Positions 53,413 through 62,880 of a stretch of DNA of 64,000 nt are shown here, in pieces. Source of the DNA: JAWQFO01 sp033436665 (lineage in GTDB: Bacteria > Pseudomonadota > Alphaproteobacteria > Rhodobacterales > Rhodobacteraceae); contig NZ_JAWQFO010000010.1 in the NCBI RefSeq assembly GCF_033436665.1, positions 62,001-126,000 of the forward strand, given 5' to 3'. Below the pieces are notes generated by a model. It searched no databases and had not been told where the DNA came from. It saw only the letters and a program-made list of their open reading frames with translations. Every line of letters begins with the position of its first letter. Within the stretch, counting starts at the first letter, position 1. A program made the position numbers and the translations under genes.

Positions 53413-54738
53413 ATGAAGTTTCACAAGCTCCTCCCCTACGCCGCAGCCGCGATCGCGCTGCCGACGCTGGGACTGGCACAGGAGGCGACGGAGGCTGCCG
53501 AAGCCGCCGAGCCTGCAACCGATTTCGCCTTTGTCCTCAACACGCTGCTGTTCCTGATCGGCGGTTTTCTGGTGATGTGGATGGCGGCCGGCTTCGCCAT
53601 GCTCGAAGCAGGCCTCGTGCGGTCGAAGAACGTGGCGATGCAGCTCACCAAGAACATCGCGCTCTTCTCCATCGCCGCCATCATGTACTGGTTCATCGGG
53701 TATTCGATCATGTACCCCGGTGACGGCTGGGCGATCCCGGGTTATCTCGGCAACCTCTTCTCGCCCTATCCGGTGAACGGTGAACCGGATCTCGAGACCG
53801 GTTACTCGGTCGCCTCCGACTTCTTCTTCCAGCTGATGTTCTGCGCCACCACCGCCTCGATCGTCTCGGGTACGCTGGCCGAGCGCATCAAGCTCTGGCC
53901 GTTCCTGATCTTCACGGTCGTTCTGACCGGCGTGATATACCCGATCGAGGCGTCCTGGCAGTGGGGCGGCGGCTGGCTGTCCGAAGCCGGCTTCAGCGAC
54001 TTCGCCGGCTCGACGCTCGTTCACGCGGCAGGCGGCTGGGCAGCGCTGGCAGGCGCCCTGATCCTCGGTCCGCGCCTCGGCAAGTACGCCAAGGACGGCA
54101 AGGTCGTCCCGATCCAGGGCTCGAACCTCGCTCTGGCCACGCTCGGCACGTTCATCCTGTGGCTCGGCTGGTTCGGCTTCAACGGCGGTTCCGAGCTTGC
54201 TCTGGGTGCCAACGGCAGCGCGAACAACGTCTCGATCATCTTCGCCAATACCAACATGGCCGCAGCGGCCGGCGCTGTGACGGCGCTGATCCTGACGCAG
54301 CTGGTCTTCGGCAAGGTCGACCTGACGATGGTGCTCAACGGCGCGCTGGCCGGCCTCGTGTCGATCACGGCGGGTCCGCTCGACCCGACGCTCTTCGGTG
54401 CGCTCTGGATCGGTGCCATCGGCGGCGTGATCGTGGTCTTCACGGTCCCGATGCTCGACAAGCTCAAGATCGACGACGTGGTCGGCGCGATCCCGGTCCA
54501 CCTGCTTGCAGGAATCTGGGGCACGCTCGCGGTGCCGTTCTACACCGACGGCGCCTCGTTCGGGACGCAGCTTCTCGGCATCATCTCGATCGGCATCTTC
54601 GTCTTCGTGGTCTCGGCGGTGATCTGGTTCATCCTCAAGGTGACCATGGGCATCCGGGTCAGCGAAGAGGAAGAGATCATGGGTCTCGACATGGCCGAAC
54701 TGGGCATGGAGGCCTACCCGGAGTTCGCAAAAGGCTGA
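53413..54738 (+). CDS. amtB: ammonium transporter
   Basis: A 441-residue Amt-family channel for ammonium uptake, trimeric in the inner membrane. It starts with a signal peptide (about 1-22) as in other Amt proteins. The twin histidines of the conduction pore are H204 (STLVHAAGG) and H363 (IPVHLLAG), and the D/E-rich tail EEEEIMGLDMAELG is the P-II contact end. It forms a unit with glnK (29 bases apart) and ends at a strong terminator. Confidence 0.97.
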   Translation: MKFHKLLPYAAAAIALPTLGLAQEATEAAEAAEPATDFAFVLNTLLFLIGGFLVMWMAAGFAMLEAGLVRSKNVAMQLTKNIALFSIAAIMYWFIGYSIMYPGDGWAIPGYLGNLFSPYPVNGEPDLETGYSVASDFFFQLMFCATTASIVSGTLAERIKLWPFLIFTVVLTGVIYPIEASWQWGGGWLSEAGFSDFAGSTLVHAAGGWAALAGALILGPRLGKYAKDGKVVPIQGSNLALATLGTFILWLGWFGFNGGSELALGANGSANNVSIIFANTNMAAAAGAVTALILTQLVFGKVDLTMVLNGALAGLVSITAGPLDPTLFGALWIGAIGGVIVVFTVPMLDKLKIDDVVGAIPVHLLAGIWGTLAVPFYTDGASFGTQLLGIISIGIFVFVVSAVIWFILKVTMGIRVSEEEEIMGLDMAELGMEAYPEFAKG

Positions 54739-54766
54739 CCGTTTCCCTCCCTCGCGGTCAAAACGG

Positions 54767-54797
54767 AAAGGCCCGGGCAGTCACGCCCGGGCCTTTT
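54767..54797 (+). terminator. strong terminator between amtB and catalase
   Basis: Perfect 12-base arms AAAGGCCCGGGC/GCCCGGGCCTTT with a 6-base loop, then T. It lies 28 bases after amtB and 22 before the catalase stop, and being symmetric can stop both. Confidence 0.9.
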
Positions 54798-54819
54798 CTC
54801 GTTGCACGTCACGAATTGA

Positions 54820-56334
54820 CTATTCCGCGGCGGTCCGCGGCGTGTCGTCGGTCACTGGCAATGACGGATCGCCATGCTCACCGGTTTCCAGCGCCTTGCG
54901 CACACCGGCCTCGTAGTCGGGGTGGACCTTCTTCAGCACTGCAAGCCAGCGTTCCTTGACCCCGTCGGACACCGGCGCCATGCCACCGGCCATGTTGCGG
55001 TGCAGCCGGTCGCGTTCCTCGTCATTCAGCACCTCGGCATAGAGCGCGCGCGGCTGAACGTAGTCAATGTCGCTTTCCTCCTGCTCGAAGCGTGCCGCGA
55101 CAGCCTCGGGGTCGATACGCAAGGGCGGCTCGGCCACCGAGGCATCCGCGACAGGGCCGTCGTGCTGGTTCGGCTCGTAATAGGCATCCGGGTTGCCAAA
55201 GTCGTTCGAGAAGAACCGCATCGCGCCGTCCTTGTGGTAGTGCTGAACCTTGGCGTTCTTGGGCGCATTCGCGGGCAGCGCCTCGTAATGGGTGCCGATC
55301 CGATAGCGGTGCGCGTCGGCATAGGACATCACCCGCGCCTGAAGCATCTTGTCGGGTGAGAAACCGATCCCCGGGACGATGTTGTTCGGGTTGAACGCCG
55401 CGTTCTCGACCAACTGGAAGTAATTCTCGGGCATGGTGTCCATGACCAGCTCACCCACCTCAATCAGCGGATAGTCGCCATGCGGCCAGACCTTGGTCAG
55501 GTCGAACGGGTTGAAGTCGGTCTCGAGCGCCTGCTCCTCGGTCATGACCTGGATGAAGAGCGTCCACTTGGGAAAGTTGCCGTCCTCGATCATGTGCCAC
55601 AGCTCTTCCTGGTAGCTCTCGCGGGTCTTGCCGATGATCTCGGCCGCCTTGGCGTCGGTCAGCCACTCGTGACCCTGCTGGGTCTTGAAGTGGAACTTGA
55701 CCCAGTGGCGTTCGCCCTGCGCATTCCACATCGAGAAGGTGTGGCTGCCGTAGCCGTTCATGTGCGCGGGCGAGCGCGGAATGCCGCGATCCGACATCAG
55801 GATGGTGACCTGGTGGACCGACTCGGGCTGGGCCGCCCAGAAATCGAACATCGCCTCGGGGCTGCGCATATTCGTCTTCGGGTGGCGCTTCTGGGTGCGG
55901 ATGAAGTCCGGGAACTTGAAGGCGTCGCGGACGAAAAAGATCGGGGTGTTGTTGCCGACCATGTCCCAGTTGCCGTCCTCAGTGTAGAACTTCAGCGAAA
56001 AGCCCCGCACGTCGCGCTCGGCGTCCGCCGCACCACTTTCGCCGGCCACGGTCGACCAACGCGACAGCACCTCAGTCTGCTTGCCGATCTCCGAGAAGAC
56101 CTTGGCGCAGGTGTATTTCGTGATGTCTTGGGTGACGCGGAAGTGCCCCTGAAGGCCCCAGCCCTTCGCATGTACCACGCGCTCGGGGATTCGCTCGCGG
56201 TTCTGGTGCGCGAGCTTTTCCAGAAGGTAGTGATCCTCCATCAGCAGCGGGCCACGGGCGCCTGCCGTCAGCGAGGTCTCGTTGGTCGGATAGGGCTTGC
56301 CGGAAGTCGAGGTGAGGGTGGGCTTCTTGGTCAC
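54820..56334 (-). CDS. katA: heme catalase (small-subunit clade)
   Basis: Splits hydrogen peroxide to water and oxygen. The 504-residue protein has the catalytic histidine H55 (ERVVHAKGWG), the distal asparagine N128 (VGNNTPIFFVRD) and the heme-ligand tyrosine in RVMSYADAHRYRIG. The GTG at 56334 gives the N-terminus MTKKPTLTS typical of small catalases and lies behind AGGAG; an ATG 11 codons upstream is less likely. Confidence 0.94.
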   Translation of the reverse strand: MTKKPTLTSTSGKPYPTNETSLTAGARGPLLMEDHYLLEKLAHQNRERIPERVVHAKGWGLQGHFRVTQDITKYTCAKVFSEIGKQTEVLSRWSTVAGESGAADAERDVRGFSLKFYTEDGNWDMVGNNTPIFFVRDAFKFPDFIRTQKRHPKTNMRSPEAMFDFWAAQPESVHQVTILMSDRGIPRSPAHMNGYGSHTFSMWNAQGERHWVKFHFKTQQGHEWLTDAKAAEIIGKTRESYQEELWHMIEDGNFPKWTLFIQVMTEEQALETDFNPFDLTKVWPHGDYPLIEVGELVMDTMPENYFQLVENAAFNPNNIVPGIGFSPDKMLQARVMSYADAHRYRIGTHYEALPANAPKNAKVQHYHKDGAMRFFSNDFGNPDAYYEPNQHDGPVADASVAEPPLRIDPEAVAARFEQEESDIDYVQPRALYAEVLNDEERDRLHRNMAGGMAPVSDGVKERWLAVLKKVHPDYEAGVRKALETGEHGDPSLPVTDDTPRTAAE

Positions 56335-56447
56335 GGGCCTGGCTCCTGTGCTGTGAATGCGCCGCACGGCCCAGAGGCCGTGCGCTCAGTCACAGAACGG
56401 ACCCGCCTGCCGGAGGGTTCCCGAAATACCTCGCCCGCCGTGGCGAG

Positions 56448-57632
56448 TCAGACGCCGACGTCGATGATCGCCTGGGCCAGCTTCGGCACGGTCCGGTCGT
56501 TCAACCCGGCGATGTTCATCCGGCTGTCGCCGATCATGTAGATCGCATGATCCCGGCGCAGCGCCTCGACCTGCTCGGGCGTCGCCCCGAGGCGCGAGAA
56601 CATGCCGCGGTGGTCGCTGATGAAACCGAAGCGGTCCGAGCCGGAGATCTTCTGCAACGCGCCCGCAAGGCTTTCGCGCAGACGCAGCATGCCCTTGCGC
56701 ACTTCCTCGAGCTCCGATGTCCAGTCGGCGCGCAGTTCGGGATCGGTCAGGATCATCGTGACGACGCGCGCGCCGTGGTCGGGCGGAAAGCTGAAATTCT
56801 GCCGGTTCAGGAAGGCCAGCGTGTCCTGGTCGAGCTTGCGCGCCGATGTGTCCTGGCTCACCGCCATCAGCAGGCCGGTGCGTTCGCGGTAGATGCCGAA
56901 GTTTTTCGAACAGCTCGCCGCGATCAGGCACTCGGGCACCGAGGACGCCACCAGCCGCGTGCCTTCGGCGTCGGCTTCCAGCCCGTCGCCGAAGCCCTGG
57001 TAGGCGATGTCGATCATCGGCACCGCGCCGGTCTCGTTCAGCACTTCGATCACTGCCTGCCATTGCTGGCTGTTGAGGTTGGCGCCCGTCGGGTTGTGGC
57101 AGCAGCCGTGCAGCAGCACCACGTCGCCCTTGCCGGCCGTCTTGAGGTCTTCGATCATCCCGTCGAAGTCGACCGCGCGGCTGTCGTTGTCGAAGTAGCG
57201 GTAGGGCACCGTCTCGATCCCGAGGTAGTTCAGGATCGACAGGTGATTGGGCCAGGTCGGGTCCGAGACGAAGACCTTGGCGTCGGGCCGCGCCATCTGC
57301 ACCAGTTCGAAGGCCTGGCGCACCGCGCCGGTCCCGCCGGGCGTCGCGGCGAACGCCACGCAGTCCATCGGCACCGCATCGCCGAGGATCAGCTTTGCCA
57401 TCGCCTCGCCAAAGGCCGGGTCGCCGATCAGCCCCGTGTAGGCCTTGCTCTCCTGGGTCTCCCACAGCTTGTGCTCGGCCGATTTCACCGCCCGCATCAC
57501 CGGCGTCACGCCGTTGGCATCCTTGTAGACGCCGACGCCGAGGTCGATCTTTCCGTCCCGCGGATCCTCGCGGTACATCTGCATCAGGGCGAGGATCTTG
57601 TCGGCCGGCTGGGCCTTCAGGGCTTCGAACAT
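56448..57632 (-). CDS. aromatic/aspartate aminotransferase (class I fold)
   Basis: A 394-residue PLP enzyme that exchanges amino groups between aromatic amino acids or aspartate and 2-oxoglutarate. The cofactor lysine is K243 in SCSKNFGIYRER, which also has the family-specific Arg, and D208 (IDIAYQG) binds the pyridine nitrogen. The N-terminus PADKILALMQMY is of the TyrB/AspC type. Starts one base after the sulfurtransferase stop. Confidence 0.92.
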   Translation of the reverse strand: MFEALKAQPADKILALMQMYREDPRDGKIDLGVGVYKDANGVTPVMRAVKSAEHKLWETQESKAYTGLIGDPAFGEAMAKLILGDAVPMDCVAFAATPGGTGAVRQAFELVQMARPDAKVFVSDPTWPNHLSILNYLGIETVPYRYFDNDSRAVDFDGMIEDLKTAGKGDVVLLHGCCHNPTGANLNSQQWQAVIEVLNETGAVPMIDIAYQGFGDGLEADAEGTRLVASSVPECLIAASCSKNFGIYRERTGLLMAVSQDTSARKLDQDTLAFLNRQNFSFPPDHGARVVTMILTDPELRADWTSELEEVRKGMLRLRESLAGALQKISGSDRFGFISDHRGMFSRLGATPEQVEALRRDHAIYMIGDSRMNIAGLNDRTVPKLAQAIIDVGV

Positions 57633-57633
57633 C

Positions 57634-58488
57634 TTATGCGTCTCCGGTGGCTACGGGCACGGTCGGGAACATTCCCCACTCGGCCCAGGATCCGTCGTAA
57701 AGCGACCAGTTGGCCACGCCCATGCGCTCCAGCGCCAGCGCCAGAACAGCCGCGGTGACGCCGGATCCGCAGGAGGTGATCACGGGCTTTTCGAGGTCGA
57801 CGCCGGCCGCCTCGAAGATCGCGCGGCAGGTCTCGGGATCCTTCATCGTCTTGTCGTCGTTCAGAAGGTCGGTGAAAGGTACGTTGCGCGCGCCCGGGAT
57901 GTGTCCGGCGCGCAGGCCCTCGCGCGGCTCGGGAGCTTCGCCGCGGAAACGCGAAGACGAGCGCGCGTCGACGATCACGTGATCGCCGAGCTTTGAGGCC
58001 GCGGAGACCTGCGTCACGTCGCGCACCAGCTGGTTCTGCACCCGCACGGTCATGTGCCGGTCGCGCACGACGGGCGGCATGTCCTCGACGGGCCGGCCCT
58101 CGGCCTGCCATTTCGGGAAACCGCCGTCGAGCACGGCGACGTCCGTCTGTCCCATCAGCCGGAACAGCCACCAGACCCGCGGCGCCGAAAAGATGCCGGC
58201 CCCGTCATAGATCACCACCTGGTGGCCGTCACCCACGCCCATCGCGCGCATGCGCGACATGAACTTCTCGGTCGGCGGCGCCATGTGCGGCAGGTCCGAA
58301 CGCTGGTCGGAAATCTCGTCGATGTCGAAGAACCGCGCGCCGGGGATATGCGCCGCGTCGTATTCGGCTTTCGCGTCGCGCTGCATGTCCGGCAGGTACC
58401 ACGAGGCGTCGAGCACACGCAGGTCGGGATCCTTGAGGTGTTTGGCCAGCCAGTCCGTGGAGACCAGCGTTTTCGGATCGTCACCCAT
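57634..58488 (-). CDS. sseA: 3-mercaptopyruvate sulfurtransferase
   Basis: A 284-residue tandem-rhodanese enzyme that takes sulfur from 3-mercaptopyruvate to an acceptor such as cyanide or thioredoxin. The second rhodanese domain has the active-site loop C240-GSGVTA, the form that marks mercaptopyruvate rather than thiosulfate specificity. Start is the ATG at 58488. The following aminotransferase could make 3-mercaptopyruvate from cysteine, so a functional link is plausible but inferred. Confidence 0.92.
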   Translation of the reverse strand: MGDDPKTLVSTDWLAKHLKDPDLRVLDASWYLPDMQRDAKAEYDAAHIPGARFFDIDEISDQRSDLPHMAPPTEKFMSRMRAMGVGDGHQVVIYDGAGIFSAPRVWWLFRLMGQTDVAVLDGGFPKWQAEGRPVEDMPPVVRDRHMTVRVQNQLVRDVTQVSAASKLGDHVIVDARSSSRFRGEAPEPREGLRAGHIPGARNVPFTDLLNDDKTMKDPETCRAIFEAAGVDLEKPVITSCGSGVTAAVLALALERMGVANWSLYDGSWAEWGMFPTVPVATGDA

Positions 58489-58552
58489 GCGACAGCCCCC
58501 AGCTTTGAAAACGCCTCGTCGTACCGCCGCAACCGGGCCGAGGCAACCCTGC

Positions 58553-59197
58553 TCAGGCGGTGAACGGCCTCGGGTCGGTGCGCGCAAAGCTGGGCCGGCG
58601 CGAGATCGTCCGAAAGCGGGCCAGCAGCGCCGGGCAGTCTCCCAGCATCTCGTGGCCCTGGGGCGCCATGTCGAAATAGGCGAGCATCGGCATCAGGTGC
58701 AGATCGGCCTGGGTCACCGGACCGTCGCCCAGCGCAAAGCCTTCCTCCGCGATCCCCTCCAGCGAGGTCAGCACAGGCGCCGCGTCCGCGATCGCCGCCG
58801 CGATCCTGTCCGGATCGCCCGGCGTACCGAAAGCAGGGTTGAAGACGGCCTCCGAGAAAACACCGCGTACCAGCGCGCGGTACCCGTAGTGATCGATGAT
58901 CCCGATGACCTGCTGCATGCGCGCCACCGCGCGCGGATCCTCCGGGGTGAGCGACGGGTCGGACCCGAGCCCGTCGAGGTAACGCACGATGGCCGCGGTT
59001 TCGTAGAGATGGAAGTCGCCGTGCGACAGCACCGGCACGCGGCCGAACGGCGTATGTTGGCCGAGGATCGGATCGACCGGATCGCCGAACGGATCGACCT
59101 CGACATGATCGGCCTGCAGGGACTTTTCAAGAAGCGTCATACGCACGACGCGCGTGTAAACGCTGAACCGGTAGCCGATCAGGCGCAGATCAGCCAT
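58553..59197 (-). CDS. glutathione S-transferase family protein
   Basis: A 214-residue GST: a thioredoxin-like N-terminal half with RVPVLSHGDFHLYETAAIVRYL, which binds glutathione via the ES-like ET pair, and an all-helical C-terminal half. The expected active Ser/Cys/Tyr near residue 12-14 is in FSVYTRVVRM, so S12 is a candidate. Substrate unknown. Overlaps smpB by 8 bases. Confidence 0.88.
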   Translation of the reverse strand: MADLRLIGYRFSVYTRVVRMTLLEKSLQADHVEVDPFGDPVDPILGQHTPFGRVPVLSHGDFHLYETAAIVRYLDGLGSDPSLTPEDPRAVARMQQVIGIIDHYGYRALVRGVFSEAVFNPAFGTPGDPDRIAAAIADAAPVLTSLEGIAEEGFALGDGPVTQADLHLMPMLAYFDMAPQGHEMLGDCPALLARFRTISRRPSFARTDPRPFTA

Positions 59198-59666
59198 GGT
59201 CCTTGAGCAGACGGGATTTCTGCCGGGACCAGTCGCGCTTGGCCGCGGTCTCGCGCTTGTCGTGCAGCTTCTTGCCCTTGGCGACGCCGATCTTGATCTT
59301 CGCCATGCCGCGATGGTTGAAGTAGAGCACCAGCGGCACCAGCGTCATGCCCTTGCGCTGGGTCGCGTTCCAGAAATTCGCCAGCTGCTTGCGGTTCACC
59401 AGCAGTTTGCGGCGGCGCCGCTCGTCATGCTGGAATGTCTTGGCCTGCTTGTAGGGCGCGATGTAGGAGTTCACCAGCCACAGCTCGCCCTCCTCGACCG
59501 CGGCATAGCTTTCGGCGATGTTCGATCCGCCCTCGCGCAGCGACTTGACCTCGGAGCCTTCGAGCACGATGCCGCACTCGACGTCTTCCTCGACATGATA
59601 GTCGAAGCGCGCGCGCCGGTTTTCGGCGACGACCTTGTAGTTGGGGTCGGGTTTCGTCTGGGCCAT
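59190..59666 (-). CDS. smpB: tmRNA-binding protein SmpB
   Basis: A 158-residue protein that brings tmRNA to stalled ribosomes. Hallmarks are ENRRARFDYHVEEDVECGIVLEGSEVKSLR near the N-terminus, the HDERRRRKLL segment, and the basic tail with KGKKLHDKRE that contacts the ribosome. No ssrA gene is seen nearby. Firm identification. Confidence 0.97.
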   Translation of the reverse strand: MAQTKPDPNYKVVAENRRARFDYHVEEDVECGIVLEGSEVKSLREGGSNIAESYAAVEEGELWLVNSYIAPYKQAKTFQHDERRRRKLLVNRKQLANFWNATQRKGMTLVPLVLYFNHRGMAKIKIGVAKGKKLHDKRETAAKRDWSRQKSRLLKDHG

Positions 59667-59711
59667 GGCCGGCAGATGTAGTGCCCGGCGCAGGGGCGCG
59701 CAAGAAGCCTG

Positions 59712-60530
59712 CTACTGGCCGAGCTTCTTGTGAACCTCGTCGAGGTCGATCTCGGCCACCGGCATCCTGTTGGCCGGATCCCAGGCGTCGTACTTGAAAA
59801 CCTCGAAATCGCGCTTGTACATCTCGTAGACCAGATGCATCGACAGGTCGTCGAAGAAGTCCTCGACCGGGTGGGCGCGTTCCGGTCCGTGATCGGCGCT
59901 TTCGTTGAAACGCGGAACCGCGGACAGATCCACCGGCACCGGCGTCTCGATCGCGTCGAGCACCCCGCGCATCCCGTCCTCGAACCGCTCGGTCCAGATG
60001 ATCCGGTCGTAGCTGCCGCCGTTGACGATGAAGGTGCTGACGTGTCCCGACATCGCCGACCAGTGGATGTCGGGCTCCATCGGCTTGCGGAAACGGACCG
60101 TGTCGCGGGCGAAGAGCAGAAAGCGACGGAACGAGGCGATCTGGTCGAAGTCGCCACGCCCGTCCGCGCCGCCGACCTCAATGCCGTATTTCTGCGCGAG
60201 GATCGGCACCAGGTTGCCGCGGTAGCGGTTGCCGTTTCGCTGGATGCCACAGATCTTGTCGAAGAACGAACTCAGGATTCGCGTGTAGGGGTTGCGCACG
60301 CAGGTGAAGGCAAAGGATTTCCGGCCCGTGACGGTCTCGGTGATCCTGGCCTGGCTTTCGGGCATCGCCCATTTGTGCAACCCGCTGTCAGCGTCGTGAA
60401 TGTCGCCGTCGTAAAACGTGCCGTGATCGGAGTAGTAGAGGATCTGGCCGATGGTCGAGCAGGCGCATTTCGGTACCACGCGGTAAACCGCGCTTTCGCT
60501 TTGCGTCATCCATGTGCCCGGAAAGCCCAT
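59712..60530 (-). CDS. sulfotransferase family protein
   Basis: A 272-residue cytoplasmic PAPS-dependent sulfotransferase of the family-2 carbohydrate type. The 5'-phosphosulfate loop is VPKCACST at 19-26 and the 3'-phosphate motif RNPYTRILSS at 79-88. It would transfer sulfate to a sugar or another hydroxyl. The divergent gene at 60678 is a glycosyltransferase, a likely partner in making a sulfated surface glycan (inference). Confidence 0.85.
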   Translation of the reverse strand: MGFPGTWMTQSESAVYRVVPKCACSTIGQILYYSDHGTFYDGDIHDADSGLHKWAMPESQARITETVTGRKSFAFTCVRNPYTRILSSFFDKICGIQRNGNRYRGNLVPILAQKYGIEVGGADGRGDFDQIASFRRFLLFARDTVRFRKPMEPDIHWSAMSGHVSTFIVNGGSYDRIIWTERFEDGMRGVLDAIETPVPVDLSAVPRFNESADHGPERAHPVEDFFDDLSMHLVYEMYKRDFEVFKYDAWDPANRMPVAEIDLDEVHKKLGQ

Positions 60531-60677
60531 GTCCTGGCCGCTCCTGCCTGATGCACCCGTTCCCCCCGGCTTGCGCGCCCGGAGGAGGTCGAAAGGCGGT
60601 TGACGCTCCGGCCGGAACCACCCTTCATCACTATCAGGTCAAACGACGGCGGACAAAAGGGCAGACGGCACCGAGAC

Positions 60678-62255
60678 ATGGCGAAACTGGCCTACATCCT
60701 GCTTTGCCACAAGGACCCGGCCACGGTCGTCGACCATGCCCGCCGGCTGACCGCCACGGGCGACGTCATGGCGATCCATTTCGACCGGCGCGCGTCCGCA
60801 GCAGACTTCAAGCGTATCCGGTCGGAACTGGCGGACAACCCGTCGGTGCGCCTCGTCGAACCGCGTCTGCGCTGCGGCTGGGGTGAGTGGTCTCTGGTCA
60901 AGGCGACGATCTCGGCGCTGCGGACCGCGCGCGCCGCCTTCCCGGACGCGACGCATTTATACCTGCTGTCGGGCGATTGCATGGCGATCAAGTCAGCCGA
61001 GTACATCCACGCCTTTCTCGATGCGCGCGATGCCGACTTCATCGAAAGCTTCGACTTCTTCGACAGCGACTGGATCAAAACGGGCATGCGCGAGGACCGG
61101 CTGATCTACCGCCACGTCTTCAACGAGCGCCGCCGCAAGCGCCTGTTCTATGCCGCCTACGAGGCCCAGAAGAGGCTCGGCCTGCGCCGCAAGATCCCCG
61201 CCGGCCTGCGCATCCAGATCGGCAGCCAGTGGTGGTGCCTGCGCCGGGAGACGGTGGACAAGGTGCTCGACTTCGCAGACAGCCGGCCCGACGTGATGCG
61301 CTTCTTCCGTACCACCTGGATCCCGGACGAAACCTTTTTCCAGACGCTGGTGCGCCACCTCGTGCCGACGCCCGAGATCGAGACGCGGACGCCGACCTTC
61401 CTGCTGTTTTCCGACTACGGCATGCCGGTGACCTTCTACAACGACCACTACGATCTGCTGCTGGCGCAGGACTACCTCTTTGCACGCAAGATCAGTCCCG
61501 AGGCGACCGACCTGCAGCGCAAGCTGGGCGCGCTTTATGCGGCGAAAGGCATCCGCTTCCAGATTTCGAACGAGGGCCGGTCGCTCTTCGAGTTCGTCAC
61601 AAAGCGCGGGCGCATCGGGCGGCGCTTTGCCGAACGGGTCTGGGAAAAGGACTCCACCGTCGGGCGGGACCGCGAACTGCTGATCGTCCTGTGCAAGAAA
61701 TGGCACGTGGCCAAGCGCGTGCTCGACCGGATCCGGCAGGTCACCAACGTGCCGGCGCTGGAATACATCTTCGACGAGGACGAGGCCGGGCTTCCGGATC
61801 TCGGCGGTATCGAGGCGTCGCTTGCCAAGCGCACCCGGCACCGTCGCGCGTTGATGCGGATGCTGTTCGACTTCTTCGGGACCGACCGGATGATCGTCTG
61901 CGTCGACCCCGGTCGCCTGGATCTCGTCGCCGATTTCGCCCGCGACCGCTGCACCACGCGGCTGCTGGAGATCGAATGCCATTTCAGTGACAGCTACCTT
62001 GCGGGCCACGCGGTGCGCGTCGGTCTGGCAGGCGCGCAGACAGCACCCTCGACACTTGCCCGGGTCCTGCCCACGATCCGAAACGACATCCTGCACGAGG
62101 CCGACCGACTCCGCGACGCGGGTTTCCACAACCACCTGCGCATGCGAGAACGCGCCGGTGTCGACGAAAACGCTCATGCCCTCGCCGAATTCCTGGCGCT
62201 CGGGGCGGATGGCGCGCGCGAGATCGCGTCGACGGAATACCTTTTTGCCGATTGA
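60678..62255 (+). CDS. core-2/I-branching-type glycosyltransferase (DUF5928-like)
   Basis: A 525-residue protein. The N-terminal 300 residues are a GT14-like domain related to beta-1,6-N-acetylglucosaminyltransferases: YILLCHKDPA at the start, GWGEWSLVKATI, YLLSGDCMAIKS, and SQWWCLRRETVDKVL. The C-terminal 220 residues match the DUF5928 region that accompanies it in Rhodobacteraceae as I recall. Target glycan unknown. No signal peptide; it acts in the cytoplasm or at the inner face of the membrane. The ATG at 60678 is favoured over an upstream frame extension. Confidence 0.8.
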   Translation: MAKLAYILLCHKDPATVVDHARRLTATGDVMAIHFDRRASAADFKRIRSELADNPSVRLVEPRLRCGWGEWSLVKATISALRTARAAFPDATHLYLLSGDCMAIKSAEYIHAFLDARDADFIESFDFFDSDWIKTGMREDRLIYRHVFNERRRKRLFYAAYEAQKRLGLRRKIPAGLRIQIGSQWWCLRRETVDKVLDFADSRPDVMRFFRTTWIPDETFFQTLVRHLVPTPEIETRTPTFLLFSDYGMPVTFYNDHYDLLLAQDYLFARKISPEATDLQRKLGALYAAKGIRFQISNEGRSLFEFVTKRGRIGRRFAERVWEKDSTVGRDRELLIVLCKKWHVAKRVLDRIRQVTNVPALEYIFDEDEAGLPDLGGIEASLAKRTRHRRALMRMLFDFFGTDRMIVCVDPGRLDLVADFARDRCTTRLLEIECHFSDSYLAGHAVRVGLAGAQTAPSTLARVLPTIRNDILHEADRLRDAGFHNHLRMRERAGVDENAHALAEFLALGADGAREIASTEYLFAD

Positions 62256-62264
62256 GAGAGCGAC

Positions 62265-62645
62265 ATGGCCTACAGCTACGACGACCAGAACATCTTTGCG
62301 AAGATCCTGCGCAAGGAAATTCCCAACGACACGGTGCTCGAGACCGAGCACAGCCTCGCGTTTCGCGACATTGCTCCACAGGCACCGGTGCATGTGCTGG
62401 TGATCCCGAAAGGCGCCTACGTCAGCTATGACCATTTCGCCGCCGAGGCTTCGGACGCCGAGGTGCTGGATTACACCCGCGCCATCGCGAAGGTCTGCGA
62501 GATGGAGGGCGTGAAGGTCGATGCCAGCGAGGGCTTCCGGCTGATCTCGAACGCCGGTGCGCATGGGGTACAGGAGGTGCCGCACCTGCACGTGCATATC
62601 CTCGGAGGCCGCGAATTGGGCCGAATGCTCGGCAGGGCCGACTGA
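62265..62645 (+). CDS. HIT-family (HINT-like) nucleotide hydrolase
   Basis: A 126-residue histidine-triad protein that hydrolyses AMP-conjugates such as adenosine phosphoramidates. The triad HLHVHILGG is near residues 106-114, and the FAKILRKEIP N-terminus is of the HINT/PKCI type. It lies 9 bases behind the glycosyltransferase and is likely co-transcribed with it. Confidence 0.93.
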   Translation: MAYSYDDQNIFAKILRKEIPNDTVLETEHSLAFRDIAPQAPVHVLVIPKGAYVSYDHFAAEASDAEVLDYTRAIAKVCEMEGVKVDASEGFRLISNAGAHGVQEVPHLHVHILGGRELGRMLGRAD

Positions 62646-62707
62646 AACGGCCGATTCGCGCGAAGTGGCGGCCTTCGATCACGGCGTGTATCGCTGCAAT
62701 CTGAGGT

Positions 62708-62730
62708 CGCAGCCGTGTTCGACGGCTGCG
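62708..62730. terminator. hairpin downstream of the HIT gene
   Basis: Perfect 9-base arms CGCAGCCGT/ACGGCTGCG with a 5-base loop, 63 bases past the HIT stop. No T run follows, so termination is uncertain. Confidence 0.4.
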
Positions 62731-62880
62731 CGGCGTGGCACAACTTCGGCGCATCATTCGCGCTGGGCCGCCTGAATTTTGTGCAATCATCGGCTGACCC
62801 GGTAAGCGAATTACAACTTTAGTCTGATACGCGATATGCTCCGGGTCACATTTTCAGTGACGCATTTTCGGGAGCTTTCG

